A stretch of 14,531 nt of DNA from Prevotellaceae bacterium UBA711 (GTDB lineage Bacteria > Bacteroidota > Bacteroidia > Bacteroidales > Bacteroidaceae). A program made the position numbers and the translations under genes. The stretch is from the NCBI GenBank assembly GCA_002297545.1, contig DBLZ01000030.1:1-14531 (forward strand), read 5' to 3'. Below the pieces are notes generated by a model. That model was not told where the DNA came from, searched no databases, and saw nothing but the letters and a program-made list of their open reading frames with translations. Each line of letters opens with the position of its first letter. Positions within the stretch are counted from its first letter, which is position 1. Shown here piece after piece: positions 1 through 7,716 of the stretch.

Positions 1-180
1 TCGGTCTTTGCCGAGAGCTTGGACGATGATGGTGAACTGCTGCTTAGTGGCTTTTATGTGACCGATGTCCCCATGCTCCTTGCCGAGGCCAACCGTCTTG
101 GCTTTTTCCTGTGTCATCAGGCTGAAGACCACAAATGGGCTATGTTATTGTTAAAAAAGGGAAAACATACGGCACAATAG
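1..180 (+). CDS. prmA: Ribosomal protein L11 methyltransferase, C-terminal end (partial)
   Basis: An open frame enters from the left edge and ends at TAG 178-180, giving the last 59 residues. They contain a LLLSGFY strand (residues 13-19 of the fragment), an acidic helix linker, and an ending with the pattern E-D-H-K-W-A followed by a basic tail. This is how the class I SAM-dependent methyltransferase PrmA normally ends: a strand with SGF/Y, then a helix, then a WA strand. PrmA trimethylates ribosomal protein L11 in the cytoplasm. The catalytic and SAM-binding parts lie outside the window, so the call rests on the C-terminal pattern only. Another small class I methyltransferase is possible but less likely. 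The stop lies 12 bp before a strong promoter for the next gene, so that gene does not depend on prmA transcription. Confidence 0.75.
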   Translation, partial: SVFAESLDDDGELLLSGFYVTDVPMLLAEANRLGFFLCHQAEDHKWAMLLLKKGKHTAQ

Positions 181-192
181 GGGAATGCCTAT

Positions 193-222
193 TTTGTGGT
201 ATGGGATAAAATGTTATCTTTG
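193..222 (+). promoter_or_regulatory. Bacteroidetes-type promoter for the 260-1366 gene
   Basis: TTTG at 193-196 and TATCTTTG at 215-222 are separated by 18 bp. This matches the Bacteroidetes sigma consensus (-33 TTTG, -7 TAnnTTTG). Transcription should begin near 228-230, leaving about 30 nt of leader before the ATG at 260. This promoter excludes the upstream in-frame ATG at 185, which would not be transcribed. Confidence 0.75.
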
Positions 223-259
223 CCATACCGATATATCAACACTTAAACAATATCGCGCT

Positions 260-1366
260 ATGAGACACTTGACTATATTACTAAGCACACTGATGCTTAC
301 GTCTGTTTCCTTCGCCATGGCGCAGGAGGATGACATGTATTTCAGCCCGAAGAAGGCCAAGAAGACACAGGCCCCCCGTAAGGTGGAGATTGTATATGAG
401 GATGAGGATGCACAGCCATATACTCCGGTTACATCCGTGACCTCCTCACGTGTCGCATACAGTGAACGGGATGTGGACGAGTACAATCGTCGTGGACGTG
501 GTACTCAGTCCTCTACAGACACATTGGTGGTGGCCGAAGATGCCGACACACGACAGTCTCGCACATACGAATTGTCCTCTCAGAACCTCTATGACCTTGG
601 TTATAGCGAGGGCTATCGTCAGGGCTTTGGCGATGGCGAGGACATCGACTATTATTACGGAGTCCGTTTGGCGCGTTTCCATGGCCGCCATTTCTTCGAC
701 CCATGGTACTGGGGCAGTATTTCTTTTGTATATGATCCCTGGTATTGGGATCCGTGGCGCTACGATCCGTGGTACCGTCCTTATTACTATGGCGGATGGT
801 GCTCTGTAGGTTGGGGCATAGGATATTGGGGCAGCTATTGGCATACTCCCTGGCATGGGTGGCATACACCTTATCCTCATCCTTCACATTGGGGAGGCTA
901 TTACGGTCCCCGTTATTCCACGGTTCGCAATCGTGACTATGGACGTCCTCGCATCGTAGATCGCAGTACACGCATGGGCGACTACAGACGTTCCGGCACA
1001 CGTGCGGACAGAGTGTCAACCTCCGGACGCATTGGTAATGGACGGATAGATAATGGCCGTTTGGGCAACGGTCGTGTAGGTAACGGTACAAGAACCGAGC
1101 GTATCAACCAGCGTTCCGTAGATCGATACAATCGTGCCACCGAGCGTGCCGGCAGCAGGAATACTACACGTCAGAACAACAACGGCACCGTGAATCGCTC
1201 CACCCGTAATACAGACCGTACTTCCCGCAGTACCGAGCGTCCTACATCTCGTATCGGCAGCACATCTACTTCTCGTTCCAATAGTACCGGCGGTTTTGGT
1301 GGTGGATACAGTAGTGGAGGCGGCCGCTCAACGGGTGGCTCTCGTGGAGGTGGCCGTGGCAGATAG
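260..1366 (+). CDS. Secreted low-complexity protein with W/Y-rich core and basic Gly/Arg tail, function unknown
   Basis: A 368-residue protein if it starts at ATG 260. The frame is open back to an ATG at 185, but that lies upstream of the promoter, and a start at 260 gives a clean signal peptide (hydrophobic residues 4-19, likely cleavage after FAMA, residue 21). The mature protein is modular. Residues 22-75 are charged. Residues 108-130 are D/Y/G-rich. Residues 146-220 are dominated by Trp, Tyr, Pro, Gly and His with repeated DPWY/DPWR. Residues 221-345 are rich in Arg, Ser, Thr and Asn with almost no hydrophobics. The C-terminus (344-368) is Gly/Ser/Arg-rich. Four RxxNG units lie at 257-276. 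I recognise no enzyme domain. Such composition attracts false database matches to structural proteins, so homology names should be distrusted. It is exported and probably sits in the periplasm or at the cell surface. It lies 54 bp upstream of an outer-membrane barrel gene and is probably co-transcribed with it. Confidence 0.85.
   Translation: MRHLTILLSTLMLTSVSFAMAQEDDMYFSPKKAKKTQAPRKVEIVYEDEDAQPYTPVTSVTSSRVAYSERDVDEYNRRGRGTQSSTDTLVVAEDADTRQSRTYELSSQNLYDLGYSEGYRQGFGDGEDIDYYYGVRLARFHGRHFFDPWYWGSISFVYDPWYWDPWRYDPWYRPYYYGGWCSVGWGIGYWGSYWHTPWHGWHTPYPHPSHWGGYYGPRYSTVRNRDYGRPRIVDRSTRMGDYRRSGTRADRVSTSGRIGNGRIDNGRLGNGRVGNGTRTERINQRSVDRYNRATERAGSRNTTRQNNNGTVNRSTRNTDRTSRSTERPTSRIGSTSTSRSNSTGGFGGGYSSGGGRSTGGSRGGGRGR
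1028..1087 (+). repeat. Four 15-bp in-frame units encoding RxxNG
   Basis: Residues 257-276 of the secreted protein read as RIGNG, RIDNG, RLGNG and RVGNG. The four 15-bp units are similar but differ at many third positions (cgc/cgg/cgt, aat/aac), so the peptide is conserved more than the DNA. This argues for selection on the peptide rather than a very recent slippage event. Confidence 0.8.
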
Positions 1367-1420
1367 ATAATTTAGAATCGAATAGACACATCAACCGTAA
1401 CATAATATAGTATTATAGAT

Positions 1421-3037
1421 ATGAAGAAAGTTATATTGCTGGGCCTGTCTCTTTGTAGCATGACGGCAGCGGCACAGGATCCATACCTCAACAATAGCAT
1501 CATCAATACGTCGGACGTACTCGGCACGGCTCGCTTCGTGGGTATGGGCGGAGCCATGGGAGCCTTGGGCGCAGATATATCCGTTATCAGCAGTAATCCT
1601 GCCGGCATCGGCATGTTCACCAAGAACAACATCTCTCTTACGGCGGGAGCTTCGTGGCTGGGCAACAATAGTGCACGTGGCATGGCCAAAGGCACGTTTG
1701 CACAGTTTGATCAGGTAGGCGTGGTGACGTCTTTCAAGCTGCCCGGACGTGTGAGTAACTTGAACTTCGGTTTCAATTACCAAAAGAAAGCCTCGTACGA
1801 CAATAGTTTCTTCGGCGAGACTCTTACCGCCGCCTCATGGGCAGACCAGTTGGATGCCTTGGCACAGGAAGCATGGGACAACCGCAATTACTTGTATTCC
1901 GATGATGAGACATACTACAATACTCTGTATGGTCTTGCCAACGGTTGTGGAGTGTTCCCTTGGCTCATGAAGGACAATAGCCGTACGAATATCGTCAAGA
2001 ACCCCAGCGACCCCAGTAGCACCTTACAGGTGACACGCGGTTCGCTCAATGCCTACGAGTTCAATCTAAGCATGAATTTGGCAGACCAGTTCTTCTTTGG
2101 CCTCACCGTAGGCGTGGACAATGTGGACTGGCGTCGAGGCACAGATTATTGGGAGCAGCGTACCGGCACGAATGGCACCATCCACGACTTTGGCTATAGA
2201 AACGAGCAGATTGTTACCGGCAATGGCTACAACCTTAAGTTCGGTGCCATCGTCCGTCCCTTTGATGCCAGCACCTTCCGTGTGGGACTGACCGTGGAGA
2301 GCCCTACATGGTACAGCCTGAAGTACGTGGATGATCAGATATTGACCACCAAGTACAGATATGACGAGAATAAAAAGGAGTATGTGTATGAGTCGGCTCA
2401 GGACAAGTACAATCCCCATTCCGTGTATAGTCTGTCCGATTCGTACATCAACTACCTGGAGTATCATCTCACCACGCCATGGAAGGTGAGGGCACAGATA
2501 GGCAGCACCGTAGGCACACGTTTTGCATGGGGTATGGAGTATGAGTTTGCCAACTATCCCGGCACCACCATGAAGTATCCCTCCAGGTATGGGGGCTACA
2601 ATTATGCTGACGAGGGCTTCATGGACATGACGAAGGAAATACTCAAAGCCCAGCATACCGTACGTGCAGGTCTTGAACTCAAGCCCATCAGCTCCGTTTC
2701 CCTGCGTGCAGGCTACAATTTCATCACTTCCTCCACTTCACAGAATGGCGAGTGGGATCCGTTCTTTTCCGATGATGCATTGGCATATCCCACAGGGGTA
2801 GACTATATGAACCTATCTGACGTGCACATAGCCACTTTGGGTGTCGGTTATCGTTACAAGTGGTTATATGCCGACATATCCTACAAGTATCGCTATCAGC
2901 GAGGCGACTACTATGCCTTCAATCAGGCCTATAGTCAGGCATTGCTTGGTGTGGATTCCAACACTCCGATAATGGACCCCATCGCCGTCAACATGGATCG
3001 CCATAGTATCATGGCTACCATAGGCGCAAGGTTCTGA
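1421..3037 (+). CDS. OMPP1/FadL/TodX-family outer-membrane transport protein
   Basis: A 538-residue protein with a signal peptide (MKK start, hydrophobic stretch, cleavage after TAAA, residue 18). Residues 35-66 carry the FadL/OMPP1 N-terminal signature: GTARFVGMGGAMGALG followed by a strand and NPAGIGMF. In FadL this segment forms the hatch region plugging the barrel. The rest alternates aromatic and polar residues as in a long beta-barrel and ends in the aromatic ...GARF, as expected of a BAM substrate. FadL relatives admit hydrophobic molecules such as fatty acids or aromatics through the outer membrane. Bacteroidetes members are often labelled hemin receptor without experiment, so the substrate is unknown. 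The ATG at 1421 follows an AT-only hairpin (1402-1416) and no Shine-Dalgarno, normal for this phylum. No separate promoter is evident, so it is probably read from the promoter at 193-222. Confidence 0.85.
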   Translation: MKKVILLGLSLCSMTAAAQDPYLNNSIINTSDVLGTARFVGMGGAMGALGADISVISSNPAGIGMFTKNNISLTAGASWLGNNSARGMAKGTFAQFDQVGVVTSFKLPGRVSNLNFGFNYQKKASYDNSFFGETLTAASWADQLDALAQEAWDNRNYLYSDDETYYNTLYGLANGCGVFPWLMKDNSRTNIVKNPSDPSSTLQVTRGSLNAYEFNLSMNLADQFFFGLTVGVDNVDWRRGTDYWEQRTGTNGTIHDFGYRNEQIVTGNGYNLKFGAIVRPFDASTFRVGLTVESPTWYSLKYVDDQILTTKYRYDENKKEYVYESAQDKYNPHSVYSLSDSYINYLEYHLTTPWKVRAQIGSTVGTRFAWGMEYEFANYPGTTMKYPSRYGGYNYADEGFMDMTKEILKAQHTVRAGLELKPISSVSLRAGYNFITSSTSQNGEWDPFFSDDALAYPTGVDYMNLSDVHIATLGVGYRYKWLYADISYKYRYQRGDYYAFNQAYSQALLGVDSNTPIMDPIAVNMDRHSIMATIGARF

Positions 3038-3066
3038 CATCTAGACCGGAGCTATTGATAAGGACA

Positions 3067-3115
3067 ATCAGTGGTATTGCTACAGATAGGGTGGCAGTAC
3101 CGCTGATGTTTTTTT
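3067..3115 (+). terminator. Intrinsic terminator after the OMPP1/FadL-like gene
   Basis: A 14-bp stem (3067-3080 with 3094-3107, including two G-U pairs) with a 13-nt loop is followed after one base by seven T residues (3109-3115). It lies 30 bp past the stop codon at 3037. Confidence 0.85.
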
Positions 3116-3174
3116 GCGTAGTTGACATAGCGGTTCCGTATCCATCCATGCGGTGATACGCTGTTGTGGAAATA

Positions 3175-3196
3175 CTGATGCACTTCAGTGCATCAG
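3175..3196 (-). terminator. Hairpin at the end of the TamL-like gene, probable terminator
   Basis: A perfect 9-bp stem (3175-3183 with 3188-3196) with a 4-nt loop overlaps the stop codon of the minus-strand gene (3193-3195). On the minus strand it is followed by TATTTCC, a weak T-tract, so termination may be inefficient. It faces the strong plus-strand terminator 60 bp away, consistent with a convergent gene pair. Confidence 0.5.
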
Positions 3197-5409
3197 AAAG
3201 GTAGACCCACGGCGAAGTGGAAGGCGAAGTCGCGTTTGAAGTTTGGGTGTATCAGTGGATAATGGCCTATGGCATCATGGAATGCGGGGTCTATTGCTTT
3301 CATCCCGGCATCGAAGCGTAGCAGGAAATAGCTTAGATTAAGCCTTACGCCAAGGCCATAGGCTACGGCAATTTGTTCCCAGCAGGTGTCCCAGCGGAAT
3401 TGGCCGCCGGGCTGTTCCTTGTAGTTGCGTATGGACCATATGTTGCCGGCATCGATGAAGACTGCGCCGTCGAACTTCCAGAACAGGTGCATGCGCAACT
3501 CCACGTTCATGTCCAGCTTGATGTCGCCGGTCTGATTGATGAAGTCGATGTTGCCGTCGTTGCCTCTGAATGAGCCTGGTCCCAGACTGCGGACGCTCCA
3601 TCCGCGCACGCTGTTGGCACCACCGCTGAAGTAGCGTTTCTCATACGGCAGGATATCGCTGTTGCCGTAGGGGTAGGCTATGCCCAAGGCAAAATGCATG
3701 GCCAGGCTGGTACGGTTGGAGAAACGGAAACTCCTGCAGATGTCAAAATCGAACTTGGCATATTGCGCGTAGGAAATGTTGAAAAGAGTGCGCTGGCCGT
3801 CCTCGTTGACCTTGCTGTCGAACAGGCGGCACATTCCGTCCAGGAAGTTACCGGCCGTTTCCACATTAAGGCGTATGCTGTAACCATCCTGACCGTATAG
3901 TCCCATGGGGGAGGTGAGCCCCACACTGGAATACTGATACTGATATCCCAGCCTCATGATGAAGAGGTTCTGGTAATTGTACGCGATGATGGCATTGCGG
4001 CTCTCGGGATTGGCTATGTAGGTCTCGTAGAACGTGTCACTTATCCATGGCATGTATACGTAATTGACATCGAACAGGTCAAAACGATGTTGGTACTTTG
4101 CCGTTGGAGTTCCCCAGCGATATTTCCATGATGTGGTGAGGACACGACGATGAAACTCAGGTCGGTTCTGGCTGGCAAACATCAGGCTGAATTCACTATC
4201 GGCCTTGTACTTACGACGCACTTCGTTGGATATAAATGGCAGCAGCAGATCGGGGAACTTCAGCCCGCCCTCTATGCTGTATTCAAAATAATTTTGGTCG
4301 GCATAGCCCTTTAGCCCGCGTATGGCCTCGAAGGCCGTGCGTGCTTTCAATGAAAAGACTTCAGAGCCATGGAAAACATTGCGGTTTTGGTACGTGAGAT
4401 TGAGCGCGGCTCCCAGGTCGCCTGCGGTATTCGTGCCGTCCAGCCCCAACTGTATGCTGTTCAGCCTGGCCGGAGTGAGGACGATGTTGGCATCGAGTGT
4501 GTTGTTTTCCTCGTCGGGCGTAATGCGAACGTTGGTTGCTGATATGGCATCCAGGTTATTTAGCTTACGATATGTATCGGCCAGATTCGATTCGCGATAC
4601 AATTGACCTGCTATCAAGCCGCACGCTTTCTTCAGTGCGGCATCCTTCAGCCAGATGGGCGACCCGTTGCTTCGGTCGTAGGAGAAAGTAACCTTGCCGA
4701 GAGTATATTTTCGGTGGCGGTGTGTTATGTGGGTTGTGGGGTCTGTAAAGTCGGATACAGTCATCTTGAGCCGGACTTTGCATGATTTGGACGTAGTGTC
4801 CGCTTCAAAGCGAATGAAGTCACGGTTGAAGGCATAGTAGCCATTGTCGGTCAGGTGGGATGTGATGCGGGAACGTTCCTGATTGAGTATGTTGGCATCG
4901 AAAGGCATACCCTTGTGCAACAGCGAAGCTTTGTCAATGCGTTGGATTTCCTTAGCGATGGCATCGTCTTGCACCTGTATGGTCAGGGAGTCGACATGAT
5001 ATCTCTGCCCAGGTTGCAGGTCATAGCGTACATGTACCTTATGACGGTGATAGATGTCCGTCTTGTGGACATTGGCATGCAGATACCCCATGTTGAACAG
5101 AGCGTCCTGCATACGTATGCGTCCACGTTCGGCTTGAATCGAGTCGTACACCACAGGAGCTTCGCCCATCCTGCGTAGAAATTTCTGAAAAGCACTGTTG
5201 CTTTTGGGGGTCGACATCAGGTATATTCCCAAGGGCAACTTAAAAAGCGAGGCCCATCGCGTGTTTGGCTGTTGCAGCAGATAACCGGATAGCATGGAGG
5301 TGTTGACTCTGGTAGTGTCGGTAACCACGCTTGTCTTATCCAGCAGGTATTCTCCGTCGGAGAGGTGACGTTTGCTGCTACATGAGCACAACAACAGCAG
5401 GAATCCCAT
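3193..5409 (-). CDS. tamL: TamL-like Omp85 outer-membrane assembly lipoprotein
   Basis: A 738-residue Omp85-superfamily protein. The N-terminus is hydrophobic and runs into LCSCSS, with Cys8 and Cys10 as candidate lipidation sites. POTRA-like periplasmic segments follow over about residues 40-300, then a 16-strand-type barrel. The Omp85 signature is clear near the C-terminus: SGGANSVRGW (VRGW at 601-604), then NVELR and GAVFIDAGNIW, and a final strand ending in GLPF. Lipid-anchored BamA relatives of this size in Bacteroidetes are called TamL and work with the inner-membrane protein TamB in envelope assembly; no tamB is in this window. A divergent BamA is the alternative, but length and lipobox favour TamL. 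The ATG at 5409 leaves only seven residues before the first Cys and no basic n-region. The frame stays open upstream to a TGA at 5464-5466 with no ATG, GTG or TTG. An ATA (5455-5457) or ATT (5458-5460) start would give a normal lipoprotein signal, so the real 5' end is uncertain. Confidence 0.85.
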   Translation of the reverse strand: MGFLLLLCSCSSKRHLSDGEYLLDKTSVVTDTTRVNTSMLSGYLLQQPNTRWASLFKLPLGIYLMSTPKSNSAFQKFLRRMGEAPVVYDSIQAERGRIRMQDALFNMGYLHANVHKTDIYHRHKVHVRYDLQPGQRYHVDSLTIQVQDDAIAKEIQRIDKASLLHKGMPFDANILNQERSRITSHLTDNGYYAFNRDFIRFEADTTSKSCKVRLKMTVSDFTDPTTHITHRHRKYTLGKVTFSYDRSNGSPIWLKDAALKKACGLIAGQLYRESNLADTYRKLNNLDAISATNVRITPDEENNTLDANIVLTPARLNSIQLGLDGTNTAGDLGAALNLTYQNRNVFHGSEVFSLKARTAFEAIRGLKGYADQNYFEYSIEGGLKFPDLLLPFISNEVRRKYKADSEFSLMFASQNRPEFHRRVLTTSWKYRWGTPTAKYQHRFDLFDVNYVYMPWISDTFYETYIANPESRNAIIAYNYQNLFIMRLGYQYQYSSVGLTSPMGLYGQDGYSIRLNVETAGNFLDGMCRLFDSKVNEDGQRTLFNISYAQYAKFDFDICRSFRFSNRTSLAMHFALGIAYPYGNSDILPYEKRYFSGGANSVRGWSVRSLGPGSFRGNDGNIDFINQTGDIKLDMNVELRMHLFWKFDGAVFIDAGNIWSIRNYKEQPGGQFRWDTCWEQIAVAYGLGVRLNLSYFLLRFDAGMKAIDPAFHDAIGHYPLIHPNFKRDFAFHFAVGLPF

Positions 5410-5505
5410 CAGAATTCCTGCGCATCCGGTGCCGTAGTATGGTACTCTTGCTTTTATAATACCTCACATTTTATGCCATCAGGCCACGTTCGCAAACTTG
5501 AGACA

Positions 5506-5535
5506 CGAAAGTATGGGCAAACGGCATGTAGGCAA
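5506..5535 (-). promoter_or_regulatory. Possible promoter for the TamL-like gene
   Basis: On the minus strand TACTTTCG (5506-5513) resembles the -7 consensus TAnnTTTG with one mismatch. A TTG (5533-5535) lies 19 bp upstream as a partial -33 element. Transcription would begin near 5499, about 40 nt before the candidate ATA/ATT start and 90 nt before the ATG. The rest of the 213-bp gap 5410-5622 shows only the inverted repeat listed separately. Confidence 0.4.
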
Positions 5536-5563
5536 TTGTCCCCAAATTCCACCATTTGCCCAT
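5513..5563. repeat. 9-bp inverted repeat near the TamL promoter
   Basis: ATGGGCAAA (5513-5521) and its exact reverse complement TTTGCCCAT (5555-5563) are 33 bp apart. The first arm falls between the candidate -7 and -33 elements, so it could be an operator half. An arm this short can occur by chance. Confidence 0.3.
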
Positions 5564-5622
5564 GTTCGTATCCATGGGGCGTAGAAGATGATAATCGTGT
5601 GCCCACAACCGGCAGGCAGTAT

Positions 5623-6447
5623 TTAGTCTTCGCCCTCGTCTATGGTGAGTCCTACGAACTCATCGTCGTCCTGGTCTTCTCGACTCTTGACACCCTCGGA
5701 AATGCTGCTGTAGTACATTTCGTCCATCTGGTCGTCATCGGGGCTGTTGTCCACCTCATCGTCGATTTGATCCTGTTCGTCTGGCAATTCTTCATCATCG
5801 TCATCGGAATCCTTGATCGGAGCCTTGCGCAGATTGCCCTCCTCATCGTACTTGCTGTCGTTCATGCGAATCTTGGCCAAAGGCTCCTTCTTTTTTGCGA
5901 AGATAGCCTCAATCCACGTTCCTTTTGTTATCTCAAGCACTTCGTATCCCTGTGCCACTTTCTTCTCCAGTGTGCCGCCCGGGGTGTGCATACGGTTGGC
6001 GGGCAAAGTGGTGGTGCTGATGTCGAAACCGCTCAGGATGATATCCTTCATGCTCAGGGATATGCTGTCCCAGCCACCGCCGAAGTTGCGGTCAATCAGT
6101 TCCAGCAAGGTGGCGGCAGATATAAATCGAATGTTCTCGTAGCTCAGGTCGTTGAGGTGTGTGATGTACTTGCGACGGATTGCCACCCAACCCTTCTTTT
6201 CATCGCAGTGCTGGAATGTTGCCCATTCGCCGGTCTCATATTTTGCCTGTTCTCGAGGGTCGGCGGGATTGTAGTGCACCACGTCGAAGCACAGGCGGAT
6301 GATGTGCAGCAACTTGTCTTCGCTGGTGGCAAAGCTGCATTCGCTCTTCTCGTTCTCCCAGGCTCTTTTTATATCGTATTCATGCTGTTGCCAAACGTTG
6401 GTAGAGTTCAAGTCAAGAATACTTTCCAAAGCAATCTCCTGTTTCAT
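5623..6447 (-). CDS. Orphan cytoplasmic protein with a highly acidic C-terminal tail
   Basis: A 274-residue protein without signal peptide or membrane segment. Residues 1-205 look like a folded, mostly helical domain with conserved-looking aromatic segments (VWQQHEYDIKRAW at 18-30, HYNPADPREQ at 58-67, GEWATF at 73-78, NFGGGWDSI at 121-129). A basic stretch (KGTWIEAIFAKKKEP, 175-189) precedes the tail. Residues 213-274 contain 30 Asp/Glu out of 62. I do not recognise the family. The acidic tail recalls nucleic-acid mimics or the RNA polymerase delta subunit, but only by composition. It lies 63 bp downstream of the serine dehydratase gene on the same strand and is probably the last gene of that transcript. 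No hairpin terminator is visible in the 213 bp after its TAA. Confidence 0.8.
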   Translation of the reverse strand: MKQEIALESILDLNSTNVWQQHEYDIKRAWENEKSECSFATSEDKLLHIIRLCFDVVHYNPADPREQAKYETGEWATFQHCDEKKGWVAIRRKYITHLNDLSYENIRFISAATLLELIDRNFGGGWDSISLSMKDIILSGFDISTTTLPANRMHTPGGTLEKKVAQGYEVLEITKGTWIEAIFAKKKEPLAKIRMNDSKYDEEGNLRKAPIKDSDDDDEELPDEQDQIDDEVDNSPDDDQMDEMYYSSISEGVKSREDQDDDEFVGLTIDEGED

Positions 6448-6510
6448 TGTTGTATCTGTCGTGTGTTATATTTGTTTTTCTAATATAGTATGTTGGGCAG
6501 TACCCCGGCG

Positions 6511-7716
6511 TCAGGACATCTGCATATAGTTCTTTGCCAGGCCTCCCTCGCTGGTTTCCTTGTATAGACTGGGAAGGTCGTGTCCTGTCTGTTTCATTAC
6601 GTCCACCACCTTATCAAAGGAAACTCGATGCACTCCATCCGTGAAACTGCTGTAGATGTTGGCATCCAGGGCACGTGCTGCCGCATAAGCATTGCGTTCG
6701 ATACATGGTATCTGTACCAATCCGCATACCGGGTCGCACGTCATACCCAAGTGGTGTTCCAGTCCCATCTCGGCGGCGTATTCTATTTGGGCCGGTGAAC
6801 CGCCAAACAGCTGGTTGGCCGCGGCCGATGCCATGGCACATGCTACGCCAACCTCTCCCTGGCATCCAACTTCGGCTCCAGAGATGGAGGCATTGTGCTT
6901 GACCACATTGCCAAACAGGGCTGCCGTAGCCAGTGCCTTCAGTATGCGCTGTTCCGAGAAGTCGCGGCTTTTCCACAGGTGATAAAGAACTCCTGGCACA
7001 ACACCGCAGGAGCCACACGTGGGGGCCGTGACTATCTTGCCGCCGGATGCGTTTTCCTCGCTCACGGCAAGGGCGTAGGAAAACACCAGGCCACGTGTCC
7101 TAAGGTTGTCTTTGTATCCTGATGCCTTGACATGATACGAATAAGCCTTGCGTCGCAGGTTCAACGGTCCGGGCAGTACGCCCTCAGCATCCAGGCCGCG
7201 TTCCACAGCCTCGCGCATAACTTTCCATACTTCACGCAGGAAGTCCCATATTTCCGGTCCCTCGCACTCTTCGACGTATTCCCAGTATCCCTTGCCGGAC
7301 CACTCGCAGTACTGCAGGATCTCCGTCATGGTGTTCATGGGATATACATCCGGAGATTCCACGCTGTTTTCTCCGTTTTCAGCCAGGGCCCCGCCGCCCA
7401 CACTGAACACCGTCCATGCTTCGCCATAGTTTTCGTCTCCGGGCTTGCGGCACTCAAACTTCATGCCGTTGGGATGGAAGGACAGGAATTCCTTGGACCA
7501 GACTATTTCTGTGCGTTCGTCTTCCAATACGTCCAAAATGGCACGATCCGTCATGTGTCCCTTGCCCGTAGCAGAGAGAGAGCCATACAAGGTCACTCTG
7601 AAGGTCGCCGCCCATGGATGACGTTCCTTATACAGTTCCGCAGCCTTGCGCGGTCCCATGGTGTGACTGCTGGAGGGACCCACGCCAATTCGATAGAGTT
7701 CGCGTATTGTTTTCAT
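6511..7716 (-). CDS. sdaA: L-serine ammonia-lyase (single-chain, iron-sulfur)
   Basis: A 401-residue cytoplasmic enzyme converting L-serine to pyruvate and ammonia. The N-terminal beta domain carries GPSSSHT (13-19) and MGPRKAA. The alpha domain carries APTCGSCGVVPG (231-242), GCQGEVG (284-290) and CDPVCGLVQIPCIERN (327-342). By analogy with the characterised type 2 enzyme of Legionella, Cys285, Cys327 and Cys338 are the likely three ligands of the oxygen-sensitive [4Fe-4S] cluster that binds serine. Length matches the fused single-chain type, so there is no separate beta subunit gene. Its ATG overlaps the stop of the upstream lipoprotein gene by four bases (ATGA), implying translational coupling. 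The final stop is TGA 6511-6513. No serine transporter gene is nearby. Confidence 0.97.
   Translation of the reverse strand: MKTIRELYRIGVGPSSSHTMGPRKAAELYKERHPWAATFRVTLYGSLSATGKGHMTDRAILDVLEDERTEIVWSKEFLSFHPNGMKFECRKPGDENYGEAWTVFSVGGGALAENGENSVESPDVYPMNTMTEILQYCEWSGKGYWEYVEECEGPEIWDFLREVWKVMREAVERGLDAEGVLPGPLNLRRKAYSYHVKASGYKDNLRTRGLVFSYALAVSEENASGGKIVTAPTCGSCGVVPGVLYHLWKSRDFSEQRILKALATAALFGNVVKHNASISGAEVGCQGEVGVACAMASAAANQLFGGSPAQIEYAAEMGLEHHLGMTCDPVCGLVQIPCIERNAYAAARALDANIYSSFTDGVHRVSFDKVVDVMKQTGHDLPSLYKETSEGGLAKNYMQMS

Noticed and set aside
185..259. 25-codon N-terminal extension of the secreted protein
   Set aside because: Its ATG lies upstream of the promoter, and the extension would bury the signal peptide.
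5473..6483. Plus-strand open frame of 336 codons opposite the acidic-tail protein
   Set aside because: The hydrophobic Val/Ile/Leu-rich translation is the mirror of the Asp/Glu-rich codons on the other strand. No promoter or family was seen.
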